From Saposhnikovia divaricata (lineage: Eukaryota; Streptophyta; Magnoliopsida; Apiales; Apiaceae), in the NCBI GenBank assembly GCA_036435485.1, contig CM071596.1, forward strand, positions 65,955,001-66,019,000: a DNA stretch of 64,000 nucleotides, written 5' to 3'. Position 1 is the first letter of the stretch; each line of letters opens with the position of its first letter. Shown here one piece after another: positions 21,584-32,488 of the stretch. The notes beneath the pieces were generated by a model. That model was not told the DNA's origin. It saw nothing but the letters and a program-made list of their open reading frames with translations, and searched no databases. Position numbers and translations under genes: made by a program.

Positions 21584-22669
21584 AAAATAATAATATCTTT
21601 AGAAAGTAAAATGTTAGACTCAACCAACAAAAAAAAAATTCGGATTAATCTGAAACTAAAATATTCCAACAGTTTACTTAAAAGTTTTTTTTTGTAATAA
21701 TTTGATAATTAACAGAACAATTAATGCAAAAATAACATAACACAAATTTGTAAAATGATGATGAATCGTAATAATAGGACCATACACATTCGACCTACCA
21801 TGATCTAATTTTAACATTTGCACATAAATTCGAAAAATTGGTCATTATTCAAAAGTCCTAATAATCAATCATCATCATCGTATGAACGTGAACAACATGG
21901 AATTAATAAAAATACTCACAAAAAAATAAAGATATGTTACAAAGAATAAAGAGATAAAATCTTAAACATTTATTTTTGAGAGTAGAATCAGATGTGCATC
22001 TTTCGAGAGAAAAATGATAAAAAATTTTTACCATTATTCTGCTTAATTTAGAAAATTTCTTTCATCATTAGTTTATATATTTAGTTGATTTTTATAAATA
22101 AAAACTAAATATATAAAATATTTGAGTCGTTAAGAGTTTACATATCGAGACAAAGTCATATTCAGTATGGTCACGAGATAAAGCAAATAATTTTTTTTTA
22201 AAAAAATACACGTCAACAACAATACACAAGACTAATATAATAGATTAATGATTTCGTCAAAAAAATATTTTAATGTGATTTTTCTCATGTAATAATCCTC
22301 TGATTTTTATTTTTTCTGTCATCTTATTTAGGAATTGTATTGGTATTTCATTAACAACTATTTAAAAGAAACACGAATATTCATTCTTATACTTACATTG
22401 TATCTTAAAATAAATATTGGACATAATATTCACAATTTTCAAGAGGCGAATAATAGAAAAATTACTTTTATCAGTACTTATAAATAAAGTATCTGAGATG
22501 ATTATGAATTTGATACTCATAAAATAACCAAAAAAACAAGATTTTACTATTTAAAAGTTATAATCATGGACAAATAAAGGGAGGATGATATAATTCAAAA
22601 GAATTCTAATACAATACTAATATATTTATAATATTTTTGACAAACTATAAACCAAAATATGAATTAGTA
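21584..22669. other. AT-rich intergenic, nothing recognised
   Basis: Very AT-rich, many stops in every frame, no repeat family recognised. Confidence 0.5.
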
Positions 22670-23565
22670 TCAATACTATTATATAAAAGCCGAAACATTA
22701 AAAGTTTGGTTGGTCGGTATAGTACCTATTGATTTTACTTATTTACCCTTACTTAACGGGTACATGTTATTTTTAATTAATTATCCTTACATAATTACTT
22801 ATAATTGATAATAACTAATAAATTTCTTTTTTTCAGATAAAATATGTTACATTTTCTATCTTTCAATAACTAATCAATTTCCTTTTTCACGTAAAAGACA
22901 TTAATCTTTTACATTTTATCTAACTAAAATTTTTTCACTAATAAATTTCTTTTTTTAGGTAAAACATGTTACCTTTTCTATTTTTCAATAACTAATCAAT
23001 TTCCCTTTTCATGTATAATACATTAAAACTAAGCCGAGTTATGGAAAATTTTATGTTATGTTTAAATTTTATGTTTTCCTTTTTATGTTTAAATTTTATA
23101 ACTAATCTATTTTTTCTTCTGAATAAAAATTTTATGTTTAAATTTTTAATCAGAAAAAGAAAATTTTAAAAATAAGTTATGGAACTATACTTTATAGGAG
23201 TCTAAAAATGCGTGCCAAGCAGTGAAAAAAATTATATAGAAATGAATGGAGGGAGTAGTATTTTGCCTTAAAAACTGAACTGAAGTGCCAAATCTCCTCG
23301 ATATGGGACTGGGGTATTCCATGATATGATTAAATTATTTTACTAAAGATTCAAGGTTCGAATTCCGTCAACAACATACGTAATTTAAAATTTCATAATA
23401 TAAGTTTTAAACCATACATATCTTTAACTAAATTGAAATAAATTATTTAAATTAAAAATAAAATTATTTTTGAAAATAATGATTATATAAAAATATAATT
23501 GTAACATAAAATAAAATTTATTACATATCAAAAGAAATCCGCGCATCGCACGGGTTATAAGATAG
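22670..23565 (+). mobile_element. non-autonomous Helitron, about 0.9 kb
   Basis: The 5' end is TCAATACTATTATATAAAAG preceded by A, the usual Helitron TC start. The 3' end has the diagnostic GC-rich hairpin CCGCGCATCGCACGGG (23539-23554), then TTATAAGATAG directly before T, close to the canonical CTRR terminus. Insertion is between A and T, with no target duplication, as expected. Internally an AT-rich block of about 130 bp (TAACTAATAAATTTC / ATGTTACATTTTC words) is imperfectly duplicated (22816-23030). No Rep/helicase coding. Confidence 0.75.
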
Positions 23566-25250
23566 TATTATAAAGTTAAGAGATTAAAAGACATGAAAAT
23601 AGTAATGATATAATAAGTCTTGCTTTTTATAATTGTAGAATGTCTTCATTGATTAACAAATTATCGACAATTGGACCACTTTCATCATTTTATAAGATAT
23701 AACACATGTTTAATAGTCAATAAAAAACAATTGTGTCTATGTCAACATATTTGAGAAGTAAATCGAAAGCATTTGTTTTATCGATCAATTCTATGCCCGA
23801 ACAAAATTTATAAAAGTTTTTTAAACAATCCATAAATTTTGAATACTATCAATACTACATCAACTAAAATAAATATTACTATGTAAGATATATAAATGTG
23901 ATTATACGATAATATTTTAAATTATGCAAAGTGTTCAACTAAGGTTTTTGTTTAATTATTATATGAAGGTGCTTATTTGTTGAAAAGGGAGAGCAAATCA
24001 GCTTTCAAAGAATGAAAAATGTTTAGATGGCTTTGGCATTCCTCACAAAGTGATGGATGATCTTGGTGATTCGTATCAGAATTTTGAATGGTTTGTTGGA
24101 TTCCAAAGGTGCAATGTTATGATTGGACAATATGGATTTGTAGTTGCGTTGTCTCATATTCTAGTGCCCGAGCAAAATTTGGATCGCACAGGTTTCGCCT
24201 ATCTTTACCTCAATTTATTTGTTTCCGAGGGTAGGAGAAGCCCTCCTATTCGTTATCATATTATTCGTCATTTTCAGGGATACGGTGTAGTGCTACCCAA
24301 ATCTTTATTAGAGTTATTATATAATGGGACAATACGATAATATGATAATATTTATTCATGTTTTTAATATTGTTTATCTTAAAATTTATTTGAATAAATT
24401 ATATATTTATTTATTTGATTAAACGGTAACATTTATGGTAAAAAAATTGCATGTAAATATTCATTAACATGTCATTATTGTCATAGTCACCAACATCCTC
24501 ATAACTCTCAATGAATGTTTGAATGTGATAAAAATGTCTCTCATATAATGTTGCAAGTTTGATATAAAATTATTATATATGATTAATCACTTGTTGAATT
24601 GATTTTCAAAAAAATTATGGTATATTCCACGTCGTGGAATTTTTGCAATCTAACAAGTATATGTGCCTTATATGTTTCAATGATTTGTCGGGTAAACAAG
24701 AGTTATCATTTTTCATTTCATTCCAAAATTTATCAAACCAATATATAGATGAGGCTATAAGATAGAACCAGACAGTTATTACAAAGCCAAGACTAGACAC
24801 ATATCCATGTTGCTTAACCCAATACTTCACTAGAAGTAAAAGTATTCTAACCAAAATATGGCTCTGAGATACGAGTTATAGTAATTTATTTGTTATAAAC
24901 TAAACAAAGTTATCGTTGGTAAGCTCATATCGCTTTTTTTGGTGTATTTTTGAGAAAAATTATTAGTTGAAGATTAATTTATCTCTCTTTGTTTATTAAC
25001 GGATATGCTCTTCTTTGCTAAGTCCAACTTTGACGGTGGTCATTCTCATTAAGGAAGCTACAAAATTTTCATGCCTAGAAATCATGTTTCCTATGCATGG
25101 TTATTTCTATAATTTTTACTATTTTACATGTTCAACATCTTTCCTTATACATCACTTATAGAATGATGGTCATTTTTTTTATGACAATATCATACTCAAT
25201 ATCATCCTCATAATTAATCAACATTCTTGTTAATTGCAAAGATGATCGAA
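23566..25250. other. AT-rich intergenic with one doubtful short frame
   Basis: Only the short frame at 24050-24340, listed separately, stands out. No repeat family or RNA gene recognised. Confidence 0.5.
24050..24340 (+). pseudogene. short coding-like fragment, unrecognised
   Basis: A 96-codon frame with ordinary protein composition (FEWFVGFQRCNVMIGQYGFV, then HILVPEQNL, RYHIIRHFQGYGV, PKSLLELLYNG) amid very AT-rich DNA. It looks like a fragment of a real coding sequence, since the region upstream stays protein-like apart from stops. No family recognised. Confidence 0.25.
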
Positions 25251-25274
25251 TAAGAAATAGTTGAACCTCTTGAG

Positions 25275-25312
<38 letters not shown>

Positions 25313-25336
25313 CTCAAGAGGTTCAACTATTTCTTA
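25251..25336. repeat. perfect AT-rich palindrome 1
   Basis: The left arm TAAGAAATAGTTGAACCTCT continues TGAGTGAATATAT and is repeated exactly in inverse at 25302-25336 (ending TTCAACTATTTCTTA), with (TA)n in the centre. The whole 86 bp can fold into one hairpin with a non-repetitive stem of about 27 bp plus the AT core. Confidence 0.9.
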
Positions 25337-25359
25337 TATATATTCGAAAGATTTCATAA

Positions 25360-25390
<31 letters not shown>

Positions 25391-25391
<1 letters not shown>

Positions 25392-25426
25392 AAGACTTTT
25401 CATAAATTTCTTTATTCATCATATAT

Positions 25427-25475
<49 letters not shown>

Positions 25476-25504
25476 ATGAATAAAGAAATTTATGAAAAGT
25501 CTTT
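25391..25504. repeat. near-perfect AT-rich palindrome 2
   Basis: The left arm AAAGACTTTTCATAAATTTC then TTTATTCATCA (25391-25421) is matched in inverse by TGATGAATAAAG then AAATTTATGAAAAGTCTTT ending at 25504. A TA/CA-type microsatellite fills the centre (25422-25471). It starts only about 55 bp from palindrome 1. Confidence 0.9.
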
Positions 25505-25880
25505 AAAAAATTTCATCCTTCCTCATTATTTCATTTTCTTTAGAATTTATATATGATCTGATTATAAGGTGAAGGGTGACATTCATCACCATAAGATTAG
25601 AGCATCTTTTTAAAATACACATTGAAAAATTATGTCATATAATACGTTTATATTTAAATTATGGTGCGATCGTTCAAACTTCATGAAATGCAAATTATGT
25701 ACTTAAAAAAACCATATACCCACAAGACAATGATTCTCACTTTTTTTAATGGTCGTAAGATAAATTCTCAAATTTGATGTTGTATCATACTTCCTCTGTC
25801 CCACAATTGTAGTCTCTAATTGTTGTTGCATCGAAATTTGGTTAAATACTTGATTCGAGAACTGCTCAAAATGAATTAGA

Positions 25881-26414
25881 TGTTGGAATATGTGGATTCT
25901 AATATAATTTGAATTAACTGATTCGGTAAAAAAATTCCGTTTTTGTTACGGATTTTTTGCCACCGACTTAACATAATTAATTAATGCGGTTAATTAATTA
26001 AGCAAATTGTCACCGACTTAATTGATTAGCGTGGCTAATTAATTATGGCAATTGTGTAGCGCACAAGTTTTCTCATCCTATAAATACTCATCTAGAGCGT
26101 TAGGATTATTCACTCGAAAACACACATCCTCCTCTCATATACAACCTCTTCTCTTCTTCCGGTGATAGTTCTTGCTCGTCTCAAGCTCGCTGAGAGTGAC
26201 GCTCTTCTGTAGCCTCACTGCAATACGTTTTATCTGGGAGGCGATTCGCTCACACATACGGTGAGGGCTAATACGCTTTAAGGAGACAGTTACGCACTGG
26301 ACTCGGGTTTTTTGTTCCTTGTCTCCTCTTTTGTCTGTTTTAATTATACACATAACTGTTACTCACACACGCACAAATATTTTACTATTTGTATTTATCG
26401 TAGATTGTCTAACA
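25881..26414 (+). repeat. 5' LTR of the copia element
   Basis: 534 bp, TG...CA ends, CTATAAATACTC (about 26080) as the likely TATA box, and CCACCGACTTAA repeated twice in the upstream half. Confidence 0.9.
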
Positions 26415-26762
26415 AACTTAAAGCGTAATTAAATTATATCTATTATATGTATTTACGTATTTGTTTGTTTGAGTGATAGATTTAATGGAGAATCAAATTA
26501 TGAACAATACAAACATGGTGGTTGATCCCAACGCACAGGTTATTATACCTGATGGGGGTCACCAGCCGCCACCAAACCCTAACGCACCGGTGGTAACATC
26601 TGATGTGGGTTCGGTGCCGGTTGGACATGTGCCTACGGGACATGTACCTTTGGGACATACTGTCGTTGGACAGATTAATGTTCCGTTTGGATCGACTACG
26701 ACAAGTTTCGTTCCTACGAACGGACATGAGGTGCCTACTGGTGTGCAACATCGATAGTATAG

Positions 26763-27375
26763 ATGCCTGTTGTGCTTGTGGTGCCTTGTACACATATTGC
26801 ACCTGCTGTGCCTACTGTTTCTACCGTGCCTGCTGCATATGCTGAGAAACCTGAGAAGTTCAATGGAACGAACTTCAAATGTTGGCAGCAAAAGATGCTG
26901 TTCTATCTGACCACGATGCATCTGGATCGCTACCTTAAAGAGGATCCACCGTTGCTCACTGCTGAGAGTAACACGCAAACAGTTTATGTTGTTGATGCTT
27001 GGAAGCACGCTGACTATATCTGTCGAAATTATGTGCTGAATTGTTTGGCTGACTCGTATAACGTGTACAGTACGAAGCCAACAGCCAAGGTCTTATGGGA
27101 GTCACTTGACCATAAGTACAACACCGAGGACGCTGGGGCTAAGAAGTGGACTGTTGGCCGTTTTGTTGATTATAAGATGGCGGACTCTAAGACTATGGTT
27201 AGTTAGGTGCAAGAACTGCAAGTGATCATCCATGATATTCATGCTGAAGGGATGATCATAAGTGAGTCTCTCCAAGTTGCTGCTGTAATTGAAAAGCTGC
27301 CACCTGGATGGAAAGATTTCAAGAACTACCTTAAGCGCAAGCGCAAGGAAATTTCTTTTGAAATATCAATCTTGG
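26763..27375 (+). pseudogene. copia gag remnant (UBN2-type)
   Basis: The frame contains EKFNGTNFKCWQQKMLFYLT, WKHADYICRNYVLN, LWESLDHKYNTEDAGAKK, then a TAG at about 27204, then [20 protein letters not shown] and [19 protein letters not shown], the standard order of copia-type gag. Downstream of the KRKE block the similarity stops and unrelated frames follow. An upstream frame in another phase (26473-26757) has Pro/Val/Gly-His repeats (VPVGHVPTGHVPLGH) and was probably the gag N-terminus. It is broken by a stop and a phase change. Confidence 0.85.
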
Positions 27376-27914
27376 TCGGATGTTTCGAGATGTTGAAAAA
27401 CCTAACAGGCCTGTTACTTATTAAGTATAGGATGAGGGTTGACACGAGATTTATAATTTTCTAGTTGGATTCGTTCCTCTGGTTATATTATATAATCTCT
27501 TATTGGTGTCGATCTGCTATGGCAGTTACACACGAGCCTATTATGGTGATCCTTGTGATACCTAATACGACATTAAGGTCAGCTCTGTATGCTGAAATTT
27601 GAAGAAATCGAGAATGTTGTTAACCCTAATGCATCAATTGACCAAGGATCACTGAATGTGGGTTTATTGGAAGTTTATGTTCTTCCTCGGGCCTCTTCTG
27701 GTTGTACCAGTGATGAGCCAGAAAATTAGGTTCTCTTGTGAACCAAATTAAAATTTGAGAGAAATTCAATAGTTCTTCGAACATAATATTCAAACCTGCG
27801 AGGTTTTTACTGAACAATGTGAAACCTGCTCTAGTGAGAGGTGGTAACAAGTTGTGTGATTACTTTATAGTAATACATTGATTATGTGTACTCATTAAAG
27901 AGTAAAAGTAAAGA

Positions 27915-30900
27915 TTTATTGTAACAGCCCCAAATCCGGGGTCAGGGATTTAGAGTAGTCACGATCCATTTACTCCTTGCCTTACCTGTATTACTTGCAA
28001 TGTACACAATTCAACTGCTTGTGACCTCACAATATATATCTCACACACACACACACAGAGGTTAAAGTCTCAGAAATGACACAATAACAACTGCGAAATA
28101 AATGATTATTATTACAATACCCAAATGTCTTCTGATGCTCACAATCCTCTCATGCTATTCATATTTATACATAAGATGAATACAAAACTACAGTCTGATC
28201 CGAATGGTTCATACTACTCCCGGGATTACTACTAGAAGCTGGTTCTGGAAAACGTCCTGCAGTTACTACTCGCTGGCGAGGTATGTGTTGTATCCTTGAC
28301 ATCCAGCTCCACTGCTCTATAATATATATAAAACAAGAGCAAGAGTGAGCAATAGCTCAGCAAGGTAATGAAAGTATGGCATAACTCTGCCTTTTACTTA
28401 AACCTAGAATAAAGCGAGTATAAGACAATAATTGTCAAAATATCTCTTTACCGAAAGTATTTCCTTATCGGAATATATTCAAAAACAGTACCATTGTAGT
28501 ACTTCAAATATCATTTTCATAATATCTTTGCAAACTTTCGATATTCATACTATGAACAAAGTTCTAGTATAATATAAAAGATGAAGTTACAAGGTAATTT
28601 AATATAACCTTTCCGTAAAATATCTGCTATATAAAGTATAAGCAGAATATCAACATATAAAGATGAAGTTATAAGGTGATTCAATATAACAGCCTCCTTA
28701 TCACAACTCGTGTTATGTAAGGTATCAACAGAGTCATCAAATATAATATAAAAGATGAAGTTACAAGGTGATCCATTGTAACGTCAGTTTTGAACACTTT
28801 TCAAACCCTGCCAACACTTATCGGTCACCCAGCCGTAGCTTTCCGATTGGGGTACTCTCGATAATGTGGCAGAAAATATCCAAATATGGATGATGAACTA
28901 ATTCTAGAGTATTGACTCGCAGAAGCCACAACCTTATGATGATCAGTCGTACGTTATGCATCTTAAGATTTATTTCTCTACATGTAAAAGGAAGAACAGA
29001 CGGATTTACTTGTCCACCGCCCTCTAGAACTCCCTGGCCAACGGTTGGGCCAATGATGGACCGGCACCACTCGGCCTCTTACACGACTCCTAGTTCGAAT
29101 AGAATCCATGACTCTGAACGTAAAGTTTGTCCTCCTTTCCCCAAGTATAATGCTTGTTAATACAACTCCATAAAGTAGTTGTATCAGATTTGGAAAGGAA
29201 AATTCACCAATATTTCCCAAGCTATTGCTTGTTAATGGATATTAACTTGTTCCATCAATCTTACTCCTCGAGTGTTGAGGAAGTAACAAAGACTCATTTT
29301 GACTTGTAGCAACTAAAGTTGCGAATAAAAATAATACTTTCAAAAGTTTATGACCGGGCAGTCAACCATAATAAATAACAGTCTCTCAAGTAAGGTTCCT
29401 ATATTTTGGAAGTTTGAGCAAGCATTTAAATCTTCTTAAAAGATAGATTTAAATGGAAAACAGAGTTTGGGAACCACCCCTTGATAAAATAATCATAACA
29501 AGACTCAGAAATATTCTTCATAATTATTGAAGGTCAAATATAAATTTGAAATAAGATAAACCATTTCTATTAAATAAATATTTAATAAATATTCAAATAA
29601 CATTTATTAAATCATAATTATTTAAAGAATATTTTTAGTCAAAGTAATTGCTCATAATTTACCCTCAAATGAATATATAAAATAATATTTACTTAACAAA
29701 TAAATCCTTAAATGAATATTCCAAAATAATATTCATTAAATAATTAAAACCTTAAATGAATATTCAAAAATAATATTCATCTAATAAATAAAACCTTAAA
29801 TGAATATTCAAAATAATATTCATTAAATAAATAAAACTTTAAATGAATATTCAAAGTAATATTCATTAAATAAATAAAACCTTAAATGAATATTCAAAAT
29901 AATATTCAATTAATATATAATAATGGAATAATATTTATCCAATATTTTTGTCAGAAAATAATCTCAAGATATAGGAAATATCGACTCCCGGTCTATATTA
30001 AAGAATGTGAATCGTATGCCCTACATTAAGGGTCTTTGCAAAAACCCGGCTTATAACTAATATCTCATATCTAGCTTATAAGCCAATAATCAAATCATAA
30101 TTCAAGTATCACAATATATATACTTTCAAAAACAATTATGCATGCTGTGAGCATATATCGCAAAACTGTACAACTCTATACATGGCAAAAGCAGTATTAT
30201 GATCAATACTTCAAAGTATAGATTTAGAAAACTTGCCTGATGCTCGAGAAGTGATAGGGGTTCGCGACAATGTCGGACAATCTAGACAAGGTAAAAGAAA
30301 ACATACGATTAATCCCCTGGATAATCCACTTATACTCAATGCTTAAACACGTGAGCGAAACGCAACCAAGGCATTACTAGCTTGCTTTACGCTCATACTA
30401 AGTCTGTTAATCGATAATTACTTAAGTCAAAGATTCGCTTTAGAAATCGGATCTCGTTTTGCCCATTTTACTAAGTGGTTTTCAAAGTTATAACCAAGTA
30501 CTTCCCTAAGGGGTTCCTTCGCACTTAACCTTGATTCAAACATTTTTATAAAATCAAAAAATAATCCTTTACACATGAGGTCTTCTCTTATATCTTCATT
30601 ATGACCTCTAGTATTTAATTACTGAGATTCGCAACCGAATATCTCATTTTAAAGGGGTTCAATTGAAGTTACGAACTCGCCCTTACGTTTACGAACCGCT
30701 TTTACGATTTTGACCATATCTCCTAAACCGTAAATCAATATGCTACGATTCTTTCGCCAAAATGATCTATGAATCAAGATCTACAAGTTCAAGGCAGGTT
30801 CTCGACCTTGACAGAAATTTAAAGTTTCGGAAATGCTCTGTTTTTAACTCCTAAGTAAATTTTGACATTACGACGGCTTAAAAATGAATAATCCAATTTT

Positions 30901-32488
30901 CAAACAACCCAAATAAACATTCAATCACTTCCTAACACTCATGGACACTATTCATCATCTTTCTCACTGCCTCAACAGATCTTGGAGCCATAACAATTAT
31001 TTTTACATGTTCATAACACCCATATAACATACATGCTCTATATCATGCATACAACTCATAAACACCATCAAATCTCATATAAAACTCAAAGGTGGGTTAA
31101 GGGTTTACCTTTTTGGAAGCTCTAGAAATACTATCAAGTGTTTATAAACACTTAACAAGCCTTAGATAGTCCTTATATAGCTTAAACAAAGATCAAAACA
31201 AGAAAACAACTTAGTAATTTCGGAGTTACTATTCACCTCTTCAAAGAACTGCAAAAACGAGGGCCTTACCATGCTTTTCTGGACGAGGTTCCTGAAGAAG
31301 AGTTGTAGGCATCTCAATACCTTTCCAACAAGCTATAGAACAAAAAATTTCATTGAGAAATGAGGGAGATATGGCCGTTTGAAATGGCTACTGCTGTTTT
31401 ACCCTAAAATAAAAGAAATTTGGTGTTGGTGGTGATGTTTTGCTTTGATTCTATCTTGTATAATGTTGTATCCTCTTGTTTCTATCTCTTTACATCAGAT
31501 CCTTATCACTTAATTAAGTGTGTTTGAAGTCCACCAATGAAATCAAGGCGTGTGGGTGTGTTTGAATGAGTTATCCACTTGCTTTGGTAAGTTACATGCA
31601 TACTCTTGCCTTTAATATCTTATTTCCCTTATAGCCTTTCCCCTTCACTAATTCCATGAGACATACTCTTTAATAACTTGCATTTGTAGCTCCTTGGAGC
31701 CTCTTGGACCTGCATGGCTTAGGTTTCGGGCCTTAGGGCTTTTGGGTTGGGCTTTGGACAAAGTTCTCTCGTCATTTGATTCATCGAATGATTTCTGTGA
31801 TTGTTTCAGTGATTTCTCCTCTGTAAATCTCTTGGATATATATTATCCTTTCCCACATCATATATTAGTGTGTTAGGGTGGTTCTGATTCTCAAGTAGAT
31901 ATTAAATCCAATATCCTTGGAATATTCTCTTTATCTCAGAATTTGCTCTCCCGATTTCTCTCTCGGTTTCTCAAGCGTTCTCAAACTCATTTGCATTCTC
32001 TTTGCTCTAGGATTATATTCTCAATCCTCTTTCGCTCTCATAATATATCCTCCCTTGTACTTCTAACATTTAACATCCTCAATTTATAATCCAATTATTA
32101 TATTCCTGACTTCTCTGTCGATTATGGAATAAAATAAAGTTTGGATTCTCTGAATTCTGTCCTCGTTTACATACACTCATTCTCTCTGTACTTTCCTAGT
32201 ACATACATGGTTTTCTCATTTATTAATTCCTATAGTGAGTACTCTAACTCACTTCTCAACTCCCTTCTAGGGTATACCAACTCATTTTCTGGACGATAGA
32301 TTATTCTTATCTATGTCGTCAACCACTGAATTACACTGTTCAGAGAATACCCACATGTATCGAAATTATTATCCATAGAAATATCCATTCATTACCATCA
32401 CTGTTCATTGAAATCACTATTCACTGATGCACTTAATCGTAATAAGAAAAGTTTTAATTCTACCAAAAATTTGGGTTATTACATTTAT
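27915..32488 (+). mobile_element. 4.56-kb LTR (probably solo), nested in the copia element
   Basis: The element spans 27920-32483. TTTAT lies on both sides (27915-27919, 32484-32488). It starts TGTAACAGCCCCAAATCCGG and ends ATTTGGGTTATTACA, so it has TG...CA ends and 5-bp duplications like an LTR, and it holds no coding sequence. A relative with matching ends (TGTAACAGCCCC ... GGGTTCTTACA) sits at 48492-59604. Most likely a solo LTR of a Ty3/gypsy family with very long LTRs; a large non-coding derivative is the alternative. Confidence 0.75.
29661..29920. repeat. array of about six 43-45-bp units, each a small hairpin
   Basis: Units of the type CTTAAATGAATATTCAAAAT then AATATTCATTAAATAAATAA; AATGAATATT and AATATTCATT are complementary within each unit. 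A shorter related array is in the second LTR (about 56920-57115). Confidence 0.8.

Noticed and set aside
25261..25504. Possible microRNA precursor
   Set aside because: The stems are perfect with long TA loops, unlike plant precursors, and better explained as AT-rich palindromes; small-RNA data would be needed.
26482..27008. Antisense frames of 106 and 149 codons
   Set aside because: They mirror the repetitive gag N-terminus on the other strand.
29661..29920. Regular hairpin-forming repeats resembling a CRISPR array
   Set aside because: Units are contiguous with no unique spacers, lie inside a plant LTR, and no cas gene is possible in this context.
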